A model generated the notes under the pieces. That model saw only the letters and a list, made by a program, of their open reading frames with translations, was not told the DNA's origin and ran no database searches. This document shows, one piece after another, positions 25,901 to 35,532 of a DNA stretch of 64,000 bases. Position 1 is the stretch's first letter; each line of letters begins with the position of its first letter. The stretch comes from Lysobacteraceae bacterium (GTDB lineage: Bacteria > Pseudomonadota > Gammaproteobacteria > Nevskiales > Nevskiaceae): positions 38,426-102,425 of the forward strand of contig PNMW01000044.1 of the NCBI GenBank assembly GCA_013823855.1, read 5' to 3'. The position numbers and the translations under genes are program-made.

Positions 25901-28401
25901 CAGAAGATGTCGGCGCTGGCGTCGTCGGGGTTGCCATAAGGGCTGACGCCGTCGTCCGGCGGCGGCACGTGATCGCTCTGCACGATTTCGTACAGCGCGC
26001 CGGGGGTGTCGCCGGACACCAGCTTGCCGGTTGCCGGATTGATCGCGATCTCGGTCAGGCCGGGCGGCTTCGGATGCGGCTGCTGCGGCACGCCCTTGAG
26101 CGCGGTCTTCATGTAGTCGATCCACATCGGCACCGCCGCGCGGCCGCCGACCTCGCCCTTGCCGAGCGGCTTCGGCTGGTCGAAGCCGACCCAGGCGACG
26201 CCGACCAGCGACGACGAATAGCCGTTGAACCAGGCATCGGTCTCGTCGTTGGAGGTGCCGGTCTTGCCGGCCAGATCGTTGCGGCCGAGCGCCTTCACCT
26301 GCGGCGCGGTGCCGCGGGTGACGACGTCGTGCAGCATGCTGGTGATCAGGTAATCGAGATCGGCCGACAGCACGCGCGGCGCACGGTCTTCCTCGGGCAC
26401 CAGCGGTTCGGACGGCTCGGCCGGCGTGGCCGGAGCCGGCGCAGCCGCGATCACCGCGCCGGTCACCGGATCGAGGGTCGGCTCCGGCGCGGCTGGCGGC
26501 GGTGCATCGCAGGCTGGACAGGCGCGCTTCGGACGGGCGTGGAATATCTCGCGACCGCTGCCATCCCTGATCGAGTCGATGAAATACGGATCGACCAGGA
26601 AGCCGCCATTGGCGAGCACCGCGTAGGCGCGCGCCTGTTCCATCGGCGTCATCGAGGCGCTGCCGAGCGCCACCGTCAGATCGGCCGGCAGGCGTGCTTT
26701 CTCGAAACCGAAACGGGTCGCGAACTGGCGCGTGTACTCGATGCCGACCGCCTGCGCGACTCTCACCGACACCAGGTTGCGCGACAGCGCCAGCGCCTCG
26801 CGCAGCCGCATCGGGCCACGGAACTTGCCTTCGTAGTTGCCGGGACGCCAGTCGTCGTCCGGATTGACGCTGGAGGTGAACACCACCGGCGCGTCGAGGA
26901 AGATCGACGCCGGCGTGAAGCCCTTCGACAGCGCGGCGGTGTAGAGGAACGGCTTGAAGCCGGAGCCGACCTGCCGGCGCGCCTGGGTCACGCGATTGAA
27001 GTTGCCGAGGAAGAAGTCATAGCCGCCGACCAGCGACTGGACGCTGCCGTCGCGCGGATCGAGCGCCACCAGCGCGCCCTGCACGGCCGGCACCTGGGTC
27101 AGCCGCCAATCGCTGCCGATCCTGGCGACCCGGACGATGTCGCCGACCGCCGGCTGGCGCTTGTCGCTGAAGCCGGCCCAGGCGAACGCCTTCTTCGGCA
27201 GCTCGACGATGCCGTTCTCGGTGATCACCCGCAGCAGCTCCGGCGTGTAGCCGAGCACCGCCGACGGCAGCAGGCCGGCCACCGGCGGCCGCGCGGCGAG
27301 CTGGGCCAGCACTTCCGGTGCCGCCGGATTGCCGGCCAGCAGGCTGCGGACCGGATCCGGCAGCTTCGCTTCCGCGCCGTTGAAACCATGGCGTTCCTCG
27401 TAGGCGAGCAGGCCGCCGCGCAGCGCTGCGGTGGCCGCCTGCTGGCGCTGGCTGTCGAGCGTGGTGGTGACCACGTAGCCATCGGTGTAGGTCGCTTCGC
27501 CATGCCTGGCAAACAGTTCGGCGCGCACCATCTCGGCGACGTAACGCCCTTCGACGTCGACCGTGGCGGCGTGCTCGAACGCAGTGATCGGCTCGGCGGT
27601 CGCGGCCTTCCAGGCGCTGTCGTCGATGTAGCCGAGGTCATGCATCCGGCGCAGCACGTAGTCGCGGCGGTTCTTGGCGCGCACCGGGTTGTTCAGCGGG
27701 TTGTCGCGCGACGGTGCCTTCGGCAGTCCGGCGATCAGCGCCATCTCGCCGAGGCTCAGCTTGGCGACCTCGCGGCCGTAGTACACCGAGGCCGCCGCGC
27801 CGACGCCATAGGCGCGGTTGCCGAGGAAGATGCGGTTCAGGTACAGCTCCAGGATCGCTTCCTTGCTCAGCTCGGTCTCGATCTTGCGGGCCAGGAAGAT
27901 CTCCTTGAACTTGCGCGTGAAGCTGCGCTCGTTGCTCAGGAAGACGTTGCGGGCCAGCTGCATGGTGATCGTCGAGCCGCCCTGGCGCTTCTCGCCGGTC
28001 GTCGCCAGGATCACCGCCGCGCGGGCGAGGCCGGCGACGTCGACACCGGCATGCTCGAAGAAGCGGTCGTCCTCGGCGGCCAGGAAGGCCTGTACCAGCG
28101 GCTTCGGCAGCTGCTCGTAGCGGAGCGGCTCGCGCCGTTCGGCGCCGAACTCGCCGATCAGCTTGCCATCCCGGGTGTAGACCCGCAGCGGCACGCCGAG
28201 GCGGATCTCGTGCAGGCTTTCCACCGACGGCAACTGTGGCGTCACCCAGGCCTTGATGGCGAAGAATCCGCCGATCGCCACGACCAGCGCGAGGGCCGCG
28301 CCGATCAGCGCGATCCGGCCAAGCAGGCTGCCGCGACTGCGGGGTTCAGAATTCAATCGGGAGTCTCGGTTGGTGCGCCGGACAGCGAAGCGGATCGCCA
28401 T
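25900..28401 (-). CDS. mrcA: penicillin-binding protein 1A, bifunctional glycosyltransferase/transpeptidase
   Basis: This 833-residue class A PBP polymerises and cross-links peptidoglycan in the periplasm. It has one N-terminal membrane anchor (residues about 28-50). The GT51 domain follows, with the catalytic Glu in AAEDDRFFEHAGVD, then GGSTITMQLARNVFL and KIETELSKEAILELYLN. An OB-like insert (PAVGDIVRVARIGSDWRL) precedes the transpeptidase with SGFK (active Ser), SRN and KTGTSND. A Pro/Ala/Glu insert lies before KTG. The gene order mrcA-divergent-pilM is widespread in gammaproteobacteria. Confidence 0.96.
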   Translation of the reverse strand: MAIRFAVRRTNRDSRLNSEPRSRGSLLGRIALIGAALALVVAIGGFFAIKAWVTPQLPSVESLHEIRLGVPLRVYTRDGKLIGEFGAERREPLRYEQLPKPLVQAFLAAEDDRFFEHAGVDVAGLARAAVILATTGEKRQGGSTITMQLARNVFLSNERSFTRKFKEIFLARKIETELSKEAILELYLNRIFLGNRAYGVGAAASVYYGREVAKLSLGEMALIAGLPKAPSRDNPLNNPVRAKNRRDYVLRRMHDLGYIDDSAWKAATAEPITAFEHAATVDVEGRYVAEMVRAELFARHGEATYTDGYVVTTTLDSQRQQAATAALRGGLLAYEERHGFNGAEAKLPDPVRSLLAGNPAAPEVLAQLAARPPVAGLLPSAVLGYTPELLRVITENGIVELPKKAFAWAGFSDKRQPAVGDIVRVARIGSDWRLTQVPAVQGALVALDPRDGSVQSLVGGYDFFLGNFNRVTQARRQVGSGFKPFLYTAALSKGFTPASIFLDAPVVFTSSVNPDDDWRPGNYEGKFRGPMRLREALALSRNLVSVRVAQAVGIEYTRQFATRFGFEKARLPADLTVALGSASMTPMEQARAYAVLANGGFLVDPYFIDSIRDGSGREIFHARPKRACPACDAPPPAAPEPTLDPVTGAVIAAAPAPATPAEPSEPLVPEEDRAPRVLSADLDYLITSMLHDVVTRGTAPQVKALGRNDLAGKTGTSNDETDAWFNGYSSSLVGVAWVGFDQPKPLGKGEVGGRAAVPMWIDYMKTALKGVPQQPHPKPPGLTEIAINPATGKLVSGDTPGALYEIVQSDHVPPPDDGVSPYGNPDDASADIF

Positions 28402-28513
28402 CGGACAAGGGCTGCGGAACGGGCTTCACGCAGGGCTGGAGCCGGCGGTCGCCAGGCGCCGTTCATCGCCTGCTTTAGGACTTCGATCAGGCACTTAGAG
28501 AATGAAGCTCTCG

Positions 28514-28541
28514 TTGCGCCGTACACCACGTGGGCTATATT
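28514..28541 (+). promoter_or_regulatory. pilM: candidate sigma-70 promoter of the pil operon
   Basis: TTGCGC (28514-28519) and TATATT (28536-28541) are separated by 16 bp in a locally AT-rich stretch of the mrcA-pilM intergenic region, about 110 bp before the pilM start. Confidence 0.45.
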
Positions 28542-28650
28542 AAGTCCTGCTCCGGATGCCGTCATCCAGCCGGCTCGCCGCGCTGCTAAAGCAAGACCAC
28601 TTGAAGCCGATAAGGGCTGTTCAGCAAGGATCCACCGGGGGACGCGGTTC

Positions 28651-29736
28651 ATGTCGATCAAACAGGCCCTGTTCGGGAGCGCCAGCCAGGAACTGATCGG
28701 CCTCGACATCTCGTCCAGCGCCGTCAAGCTGCTGGAACTCGCCCGGCGCGGCGATCGCTACAGCGTCGAATCGTTTGCCGTCGAACCGCTGCCGCACGGT
28801 GCGGTGACCGACCGCCAGATCACCGATCCCCGCGCCGTCGGCGAAGTGATCACCCGTGCCGTCAACCGCGCCGGCACCCGCAACCGCCAGGCCGCGGTCG
28901 CGGTGGCCGGCTCCTCGGTGATCACCAAGGTCATCGCCATGTCGGCCGCGCTGTCCGACAACGACATGGAAGAGCAGATCAAGGCCGAGGCCGATCAGTA
29001 CATCCCGTATCCGATCGACGAGGTCAATCTCGATTTCCAGGTGCTCGGCCCGTCGGCGCGCGACCGCGACAACGTCGAGGTGCTGCTGGCCGCCTGCCGC
29101 AAGGAGCAGGTCGAATCGCGGATCGCCGCGCTGGAAATTGCCGGCCTGACGCCGCTGGTGGTCGACATCGAGGCCTACGCGCTGGAGAACGCCTGCGAGC
29201 TGCTGACCCACCAGATGCCGGCCAACGGCGTCGGCAAGACCGTCGCCATCGTCGATGTCGGCGCCTCGACCACTTCGCTGCTGGTGCTGCACGACCTGCA
29301 GAGCGTCTACACCCGGGACCAGGCCTACGGCGGCCGGCAGCTCACCGAGGACATCATGCGGTTCTACGGCATGAGCTACGAGGAAGCCGGCAAGGCCAAG
29401 CGGCTCGGCAACCTGCCGCCGAACTACGAAGCCGAGGTGCTCGGCCATTTCATCGCCGACATGGCGCAGCAGATCGATCGCTCGCTGCAGTTCTTCTTCG
29501 CAGCCGCCTCGCGCCACAACGTGATCGACCAGCTGATTCTCGGAGGCGGCTGCGCGCACATTCCCGGGATCGACGTCGCCATGCAGAAGCGCCTGCAGAT
29601 TCCCTGCGTGATCGCCCAGCCGTTCGCCAAGATGACCATCGGTGCCCGCGCCAAGCCGGCGCAGCTCGGGCAGGAACAGGCGTCGCTGCTGATCGCGGCC
29701 GGCCTGGCGCTGCGCGCCTTCGACCTCGACAAATAG
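28651..29736 (+). CDS. pilM: type IV pilus assembly protein PilM
   Basis: This 361-residue cytoplasmic actin-like ATPase of the type IV pilus alignment complex has ATP-binding motifs: GLDISSSAVKLLEL (phosphate 1), AIVDVGASTTSLLVL (phosphate 2) and GGGCAHIPGI (adenosine). It binds the N-terminal tail of PilN at the inner membrane. It is first of the pilMNOPQ operon, with 11 bp to pilN. GGGGGA lies about 9 nt before the ATG. Confidence 0.95.
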   Translation: MSIKQALFGSASQELIGLDISSSAVKLLELARRGDRYSVESFAVEPLPHGAVTDRQITDPRAVGEVITRAVNRAGTRNRQAAVAVAGSSVITKVIAMSAALSDNDMEEQIKAEADQYIPYPIDEVNLDFQVLGPSARDRDNVEVLLAACRKEQVESRIAALEIAGLTPLVVDIEAYALENACELLTHQMPANGVGKTVAIVDVGASTTSLLVLHDLQSVYTRDQAYGGRQLTEDIMRFYGMSYEEAGKAKRLGNLPPNYEAEVLGHFIADMAQQIDRSLQFFFAAASRHNVIDQLILGGGCAHIPGIDVAMQKRLQIPCVIAQPFAKMTIGARAKPAQLGQEQASLLIAAGLALRAFDLDK

Positions 29737-29747
29737 GGCCGCCCGTC

Positions 29748-30329
29748 ATGGCAACCCGGATCAACCTGCTCGACTGGCGCGCCGCGCGGCGCGCGCGGCG
29801 GCGCAAGGAATTCCTGACCATGCTCGGCCTGAGCGTCGGCGTCGGCATCGCGCTGCTCGGGCTCGGCTACGTGACGATGACCGGCGCGGTGGAACACCAG
29901 GATCGCCGCAACGCCTATCTCACCGCGCAGATCAAGGATCTGGACAAGCAGATCAAGGAAATCGAGGAGCTGGAGAAGGTCAAGGCCAATCTGGTGTCGC
30001 GGATGAACGTGATCCAGCAGCTGCAGGAAAGCCGCTCGGCCACCGTCCATTTCTTCGACGAGATCGTCAACACGCTGCCGGACGGCATCTACCTGGAAGC
30101 GATCAAGCAGAGCGGCCAGAACGTGACCATCGAGGGCACGGCGGAATCGTCCGGGCGGATCTCCGCCTACATCAAGAATCTCGACGCCAGCCCCTGGTTC
30201 CGCAATCCCAAGCTGGTGGTGATCAAGACCGGCGAAAAGAACAAGCAGCGCAACAGCGAATTCACGCTGCAGGTCACCAATCTGACCAAGGCTTCCGCTG
30301 ACGACGCCAGCGCCGGAGGCCCGCCATGA
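29748..30329 (+). CDS. pilN: type IV pilus inner-membrane protein PilN
   Basis: This 193-residue bitopic inner-membrane protein begins with the PilM-binding motif INLLDWR (residues 5-11), then a transmembrane helix (about 23-48), a coiled coil rich in K/E (IKDLDKQIKEIEELEKV) and a C-terminal ferredoxin-like domain that pairs with PilO. The stop overlaps the pilO start by 4 bp. Confidence 0.94.
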   Translation: MATRINLLDWRAARRARRRKEFLTMLGLSVGVGIALLGLGYVTMTGAVEHQDRRNAYLTAQIKDLDKQIKEIEELEKVKANLVSRMNVIQQLQESRSATVHFFDEIVNTLPDGIYLEAIKQSGQNVTIEGTAESSGRISAYIKNLDASPWFRNPKLVVIKTGEKNKQRNSEFTLQVTNLTKASADDASAGGPP

Positions 30330-31018
30330 ATCTCGCCCAGGCTTATGCCGAACTGCAGTCGCTGGACGCCAGGAACCCCGGTGCCTGGCCGCGCTGGGTG
30401 CACGTCGCCGCGTCGCTGCTGGCCTTCGTGGTCCTGATCGGTCTCGGTGTCTGGACACTGATCGTGCCCGAGTACGACAACCTGCAGGCCGCCGAAGGCC
30501 GGGAAACCACGCTGCGCGGCGAGTTCGAGAAGAAGCAGAAGAAGGTGGCCGCGCTCGACGCCTACAAGGCGCAGCTCGACACCATGGAACGCGATTTCGG
30601 CGCGATGCTGCGCCAGCTGCCATCGAAGACCGAAGTCGAGAACCTGCTCAACGACATCTCCCAGACGCGGGTCGCGTCGAGCCTGGAGGAAGAGCTGTTC
30701 CAGCCGCTGGCGGAAATCCCCAAGGATTTCTACGCCGAGGTGCCGAACAAGATCGTGGTCACCGGCAGCTATCACGAAATGGGTGCATTCGCCAGCGGCG
30801 TCGCGGCGCTGCCGCGCATCGTCACCATCGACGAAGTCGAGATCCGGCCCGCTACCGGCCAGGGCGCGCAGGGGCTGCCGCGCGGCAGCCTGCGCATGAG
30901 CGCGCTGGCCAAGACCTATCGCTATCTCGACGACAACGAGGTCGCGGCCAAGGCTGCCGTCGGCAAGGACGGCAAGCCGCTGCGCCGCAGCGCCTCGCGC
31001 AGCCGGGGCACGCCATGA
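30326..31018 (+). CDS. pilO: type IV pilus inner-membrane protein PilO
   Basis: This 230-residue partner of PilN has a single transmembrane helix (LLAFVVLIGLGVWTLIV), a coiled coil (GRETTLRGEFEKKQKKVAAL) and a C-terminal ferredoxin-like fold with IVVTGSYHEMGAFASGVAALPRIVTI. It links the inner-membrane platform to PilP. The ATG overlaps pilN and its TGA overlaps the pilP ATG. The C-terminal 25 residues are basic and extended. Confidence 0.94.
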   Translation: MNLAQAYAELQSLDARNPGAWPRWVHVAASLLAFVVLIGLGVWTLIVPEYDNLQAAEGRETTLRGEFEKKQKKVAALDAYKAQLDTMERDFGAMLRQLPSKTEVENLLNDISQTRVASSLEEELFQPLAEIPKDFYAEVPNKIVVTGSYHEMGAFASGVAALPRIVTIDEVEIRPATGQGAQGLPRGSLRMSALAKTYRYLDDNEVAAKAAVGKDGKPLRRSASRSRGTP

Positions 31019-31539
31019 CCCGTCCTGCCTGCATGCTGCTCGCGGTGCTCGGCGCCGCCCTGCTGCTGACCGGCTGCAGCCGCGACATGCGCGAGCTGGA
31101 AAGCTGGGTCGCCGAGGTCAAGGCGCGCAAGAGTCGGCAGATCGACCCGATCCCGCAGATGAAGCCGTACGAGGCCTATGCCTACAGCAGCGTGAATCGC
31201 CGCGATCCCTTCGCCGCCTCGACGGGCGAGCTGCGCCCGAACGACGCCGGTGAACTGTCGACCCTGCGTCCCGACCTCAACCGCAGCCGCGAGCCGCTCG
31301 AGGAATTCCCGATCGACGCGCTGCGGCTGGTCGGCGTCGTCACCTTCAATGCCAGGACCTATGCGATGGTCCGGGCGCCGGATTCGGTGATCCATCGGGT
31401 CACCATCGGCGATCACATGGGCCAGAACTACGGCCGGATCAACAAGGTCAGCGAGGCCGAAGTCAGCCTGACCGAAATCATCCCCGATGGCTTCGGCGGC
31501 TACCTCGAACGCCCGGCGGCACTGGCAGCAACCGAATGA
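31015..31539 (+). CDS. pilP: type IV pilus assembly lipoprotein PilP
   Basis: This 174-residue inner-membrane lipoprotein has the lipobox LLTGC (Cys about 21), then a flexible Pro-containing linker and a small beta domain (DALRLVGVVTFNARTYAMVRAPDSVIHRVTIGDHMGQNYG) that contacts the PilQ N-domains. Position, length and motifs are standard. Confidence 0.94.
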   Translation: MTRPACMLLAVLGAALLLTGCSRDMRELESWVAEVKARKSRQIDPIPQMKPYEAYAYSSVNRRDPFAASTGELRPNDAGELSTLRPDLNRSREPLEEFPIDALRLVGVVTFNARTYAMVRAPDSVIHRVTIGDHMGQNYGRINKVSEAEVSLTEIIPDGFGGYLERPAALAATE

Positions 31540-31600
31540 ACGCCTCATGAACCACCGTCCTGCCCGTCCCTTTCGAATCCCGCTGCCCTGGAGCACTCCG

Positions 31601-33826
31601 ATGTCGACTCGAACCGCCGCAGGCCGGGGACGCCATCCGATCACCGCGACCCGATCGATGGAATGGCTGCGCGACGCGGCCTGCTGGCTGGCGCTGCTGC
31701 TGGTCGCCGTCGTGGTGCTGCCGGCGCGCGCCGAACAGGTGCGCGCATTGCAGACCATGGATTTCGTCGCGCTCGAAGGCGATCGCGTGCTGCTGACCCT
31801 GACCCTGTCGGCCGCGTCGCCGGAGCCGGTGGTGTTCAGCATCGACAAGCCGGCGCGGCTGTCGATCGACCTGCCGGACACCGCGCTGGCGCTGGCCGAA
31901 CGCTATCGCAAGGTCAACATCGGCCAGGTCCGCTCGATCTCCGCCGCCGAAGCCCGGGGTCGTTCGCGGGTGGTCATCGAGATGGCGGCGCTCACCGCCC
32001 ACAAGGTCCGTGTCGACGGCAACAAGGTGTTCGTCGAACTGGCCGGCCAGGGCGCGTCGCTGGCCGCTGGCGGCCCGGTGTCCGCGACACCGGCGCCGGC
32101 CGCCGCAGCTGCCGTGCTCCAGGGCCCGCGTCAGGGGCTGATTTCCGACGTCGATTTCCGCCGCGGCGAGAAAGGCGAAGGCCGGGTGCTGATCACGCTG
32201 GCCGACGCCCGCAACGCCGTCGATGTCCGCGAGGAAGGCGGCAGGATCGTCATCCGCTTCAAGGACACCGCGCTGCCCGAGCGGCTGGCCAAGCGGCTCG
32301 ACGTGCTCGATTTCGCCACACCCGTGAAGTTCATCGACAGCGCGCGCGACGGCGTCAACACCCAGGTCACGGTGACGCCGATCGCCGCCGGCGACTTCGA
32401 GCAGGTGGCCTACCAGTCGGCCAATGTGTTCACGCTGGAACTGCAGCCGGTGTCGCCGGAAAAGCTCGAGGAGCGGCGGCGCCAGGAACCGAAGTACACC
32501 GGCGAGCGCATCTCCCTGAGCTTCCAGAGCATCGACGTGCGCTCGCTGCTGCAGATCATCGCCGACGTCGCCCAGACCAACATGGTGGTCTCGGATTCGG
32601 TCACCGGCCAGATCGCGATGCGCCTGCAGAACGTGCCCTGGGACCAGGCGCTGGACATCATCCTGCGCACCAAGGGCCTCGGGCAGCGCACCAGCGGCAA
32701 CGTGATCCTGGTCGCCCCGCTCGACGAGCTGGCACAGCGCGAGAAAGCCGAACTGGAGAACGAGAAGCAGAAGGTGCAGCTGGCCGCGCTGCGCTCGGAA
32801 ATCATCCAGGTCAACTACGCCAAGGCGAGCGAACTGGCGATGCTGATCAAGTCGAAGGACAACTCGGTGCTGTCGGAACGCGGCAGCGTCACCGTCGACG
32901 AGCGCACCAACACGCTGCTGGTGCTCGAAACCCGCGAGAAGCTCGCCGAGATCCGCACGCTGGTGCAGCGGCTCGACATCCCGGTCCGCCAGGTGCTGAT
33001 CGAGTCGCGGATCGTCGTCGCCCGCTCGAACTTCCAGCGCGATTTCGGCGCCCGGCTCGGCGTCAACGGCGTGCGCGCCCGCGACGGCGGCAATGGCGGG
33101 CTGATTTCGGTCGGCGGTGCCGGCGAAGGCACCAATGCGACACTGCCCGGCACCGGCGGTTCGGGCACCGGCCAGCCGACGATCGGCGGCGCCAGCGGCC
33201 TGCCGGTCACTGCCGGCACCATCGGCGACCGCTACAACGTCAACCTGCCGGTGCTCAATCCGGCCGGCTCGATCGCGCTGGCGATCCTCGGCCGCAACTC
33301 GCTGCTCGATCTCGAACTCTCCGCACTGCAGTCCGAAGGCAAGGGCGAAGTGATTTCCTCACCCAGGGTGATCACCGCCAACGGCAAGCAGGCGGCGATC
33401 GAGCAGGGCCGCGAGATCCCGTTCCAGAACGCCACCTCCTCCGGCGCCACCGCCGTGCAGTTCAAGAAGGCGGTGCTGTCGTTAAGCGTCACGCCGCAGA
33501 TCACCCCGGACAACCGGGTGATCATGGATCTGGCGGTGACCAACGATTCGCAGGGTGCCAACGTCGCGCAGAGCGGCGGCGGCTCGGCGCCGGCGATCGA
33601 CACCCGCAAGGTCACCACCCAGGTGCTGGTCGACAACGGCCAGACCGTGGTGCTCGGCGGCATCTACGAGCAGACCTCGAACGACAGCATCACCAAGGTG
33701 CCGCTGCTCGGCGACGTGCCGCTGCTCGGCGCGCTGTTCCGCACCAAGAGCAAGATCCAGAACAAGACCGAGCTGCTGATCTTCATCACGCCGAAAATCC
33801 TCAGCGAAGGCCTGAAGGTAAACTGA
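31601..33826 (+). CDS. pilQ: type IV pilus secretin PilQ
   Basis: This 741-residue outer-membrane secretin forms the pore through which the pilus leaves the cell. After a signal sequence ending PARAEQ come AMIN domains that bind peptidoglycan (first near residues 30-120, second near 165-270), then a secretin/TonB short N-terminal domain ([20 protein letters not shown]), a NolW-like domain and the secretin core ([27 protein letters not shown]-like [10 protein letters not shown] and [15 protein letters not shown]). The start chosen has GGAG 7 nt upstream. An ATG 54 bp earlier at 31547 is an alternative. Confidence 0.94.
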   Translation: MSTRTAAGRGRHPITATRSMEWLRDAACWLALLLVAVVVLPARAEQVRALQTMDFVALEGDRVLLTLTLSAASPEPVVFSIDKPARLSIDLPDTALALAERYRKVNIGQVRSISAAEARGRSRVVIEMAALTAHKVRVDGNKVFVELAGQGASLAAGGPVSATPAPAAAAAVLQGPRQGLISDVDFRRGEKGEGRVLITLADARNAVDVREEGGRIVIRFKDTALPERLAKRLDVLDFATPVKFIDSARDGVNTQVTVTPIAAGDFEQVAYQSANVFTLELQPVSPEKLEERRRQEPKYTGERISLSFQSIDVRSLLQIIADVAQTNMVVSDSVTGQIAMRLQNVPWDQALDIILRTKGLGQRTSGNVILVAPLDELAQREKAELENEKQKVQLAALRSEIIQVNYAKASELAMLIKSKDNSVLSERGSVTVDERTNTLLVLETREKLAEIRTLVQRLDIPVRQVLIESRIVVARSNFQRDFGARLGVNGVRARDGGNGGLISVGGAGEGTNATLPGTGGSGTGQPTIGGASGLPVTAGTIGDRYNVNLPVLNPAGSIALAILGRNSLLDLELSALQSEGKGEVISSPRVITANGKQAAIEQGREIPFQNATSSGATAVQFKKAVLSLSVTPQITPDNRVIMDLAVTNDSQGANVAQSGGGSAPAIDTRKVTTQVLVDNGQTVVLGGIYEQTSNDSITKVPLLGDVPLLGALFRTKSKIQNKTELLIFITPKILSEGLKVN

Positions 33827-33833
33827 GCGCCCC

Positions 33834-33857
33834 GTCGGGGCTCGCCCGAGCCCCGAC
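33834..33857. terminator. strong hairpin between pilQ and aroK
   Basis: GTCGGGGCTCG and CGAGCCCCGAC form a perfect 11-bp stem with a 2-nt minimal loop, followed only by TCTCTT. It may be a weak terminator, attenuator or mRNA-stability element separating pilus and shikimate genes. Confidence 0.6.
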
Positions 33858-33869
33858 TCTCTTCATGGC

Positions 33870-34421
33870 GTGGTGTCCGGGCCGGTGAGCAACAAGCGCA
33901 ACATCTACCTCGTCGGCCCGATGGGTGCCGGCAAGACCACGGTCGGCCGGCGGCTGGCCGAGGCGCGGCGCATGGAATTCATCGACTCCGATCAGGAAGT
34001 CGAGGCGCGCACCGGCGTCAACATCGCCTTCATCTTCGAGAAGGAAGGCGAAGCCGGCTTCCGCAAGCGCGAGCGCGCCGCGATCGCCGAACTGGTGCAG
34101 CGTGAAGGCGTGGTGCTGTCGACCGGCGGCGGCGCGGTGATGGACCCCGATTCCCGCGCCCTGCTGGCCGCCCGCGGCTTCGTCGTCTACCTGCATGCCA
34201 GCGTCGATCACCAGCTGGCGCGCACCGAACGCACCGACAACCGCCCGCTGTTGCAGGTCGGGGATCGCCGTGACACCCTCCTCCGCCTCTTCACGCTGCG
34301 CGATCCTCTCTATCGTGAAATCGCCGACCTCGTCGTCCACACCGATGGACGCAACGCCCGCGCTCTCGCCCGCGAGATCGAAGACCACTACGTCCGCCCC
34401 GTCGCCACGCCGGCGCCCTGA
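33870..34421 (+). CDS. aroK: shikimate kinase
   Basis: This protein of about 183 residues phosphorylates shikimate in aromatic amino-acid synthesis. Walker A is [15 protein letters not shown]. The shikimate contacts are DSD (FIDSDQEVE), FRKRER, STGGGAV and the lid region RTDNRPLL. No ATG is available in frame. The gene begins with GTG codons, at 33870 or, more in line with family length ([11 protein letters not shown]), at 33885. It sits between pilQ and aroB, the classic gammaproteobacterial order. Confidence 0.93.
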   Translation: MVSGPVSNKRNIYLVGPMGAGKTTVGRRLAEARRMEFIDSDQEVEARTGVNIAFIFEKEGEAGFRKRERAAIAELVQREGVVLSTGGGAVMDPDSRALLAARGFVVYLHASVDHQLARTERTDNRPLLQVGDRRDTLLRLFTLRDPLYREIADLVVHTDGRNARALAREIEDHYVRPVATPAP

Positions 34422-35532
34422 CGCCGCGCGCCGCCTGCTGCGCGTCGAGCTGGGCGAGCGCAGCTACGGCCTGACCATCGGCGCCGGCCTGCTGTCGGAT
34501 CCCGAGAGCTACAGCGAGCTGCGCGGCAAGAGCCTGCGCGTGGTCACCGATGTCAACGTCGCCGCCTGCTACCTGGACCCGGTGCTCGACGCGCTGAACC
34601 TGACGCGCGAGCACGCCTACGTGCTGCCGGCCGGCGAGCAGCAGAAGACCTGGGCCAATGCCGAGGAAGTGCTCGATTGGCTGCTCGGTCAGCGGATCGC
34701 CCGCGACGGCATCCTGATCGCCCTCGGCGGCGGCGTGATCGGCGACCTGACCGGCTTCGTCGCCGCGATCTACCAGCGCGGCATCGCCTTCGTGCAGATA
34801 CCGACCACCCTGCTCAGCCAGGTCGATTCCAGCGTCGGCGGCAAGACCGGCGTCAACCATGCCCGCGGCAAGAACCTGATCGGCGCCTTCCACCAGCCGA
34901 TCGCCGTGTTCGCCGATACCGACACCCTGAATTCGCTGCCACCGCGCGAGCTGTCGGCCGGGCTGGCCGAGGTGATCAAGTGCGCGATGCTCGGCGACGC
35001 CGGCCTGTTCGCCCGGCTGGAACGCGACATCGACGCGCTGCTGGCGCTCGATGCCGGCGCGTTGGCCGAGGCGATCGAGCGCTGCTGCCAGCTCAAGGCG
35101 CGGATCGTCGCCCTCGACGAACGCGAATCGCTGGCCGGTGGCCCGCGCACCCTGCTCAACCTCGGCCATACCTTCGGCCACGCGGTCGAGACCTACACCA
35201 AGTACGAGACCTGGCTGCACGGCGAGGCGGTCGGCCTCGGCCTGGCGATGGCCGCCGACCTGTCGATGCGCCTCGGCTGGCTGAAGGCCGAGGACGCCGA
35301 ACGCTGCATCCGGCTGGTCGAGCGCGCCCGGCTGCCGATCGCCCCGCCCGCCGGCATGACGCCGGACGACTTCCGCAGCCTGATGGCGCGCGACAAGAAG
35401 GTCGCCGCCGGCCGCTTGCGTCTGGTGCTGATGCGCGCGCTCGGCGAAGCGGCGACCACCGCCGACTTCGATCCGGCCGCGCTCGACGCCACGCTCGACC
35501 ACTTCTGCGGCGTGGCGATCCGGGCCGCATGA
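34345..35532 (+). CDS. aroB: 3-dehydroquinate synthase
   Basis: This NAD- and metal-dependent enzyme makes 3-dehydroquinate in the shikimate pathway. Motifs: [59 protein letters not shown], and the zinc-site region [13 protein letters not shown] with [10 protein letters not shown]. The only in-frame ATG gives 395 residues and overlaps aroK by 77 bp, adding about 28 unfamiliar residues before [12 protein letters not shown]. Family length is about 360, so a CTG near 34435 or another unusual start may be used. Confidence 0.92.
   Translation: MDATPALSPARSKTTTSAPSPRRRPDAARRLLRVELGERSYGLTIGAGLLSDPESYSELRGKSLRVVTDVNVAACYLDPVLDALNLTREHAYVLPAGEQQKTWANAEEVLDWLLGQRIARDGILIALGGGVIGDLTGFVAAIYQRGIAFVQIPTTLLSQVDSSVGGKTGVNHARGKNLIGAFHQPIAVFADTDTLNSLPPRELSAGLAEVIKCAMLGDAGLFARLERDIDALLALDAGALAEAIERCCQLKARIVALDERESLAGGPRTLLNLGHTFGHAVETYTKYETWLHGEAVGLGLAMAADLSMRLGWLKAEDAERCIRLVERARLPIAPPAGMTPDDFRSLMARDKKVAAGRLRLVLMRALGEAATTADFDPAALDATLDHFCGVAIRAA

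Noticed and set aside
25969..28650. Plus-strand open frame across mrcA that continues in frame into pilM
   Set aside because: The part before 28651 is antisense to mrcA. The pilM start is fixed by conserved N-terminal sequence and a Shine-Dalgarno site.
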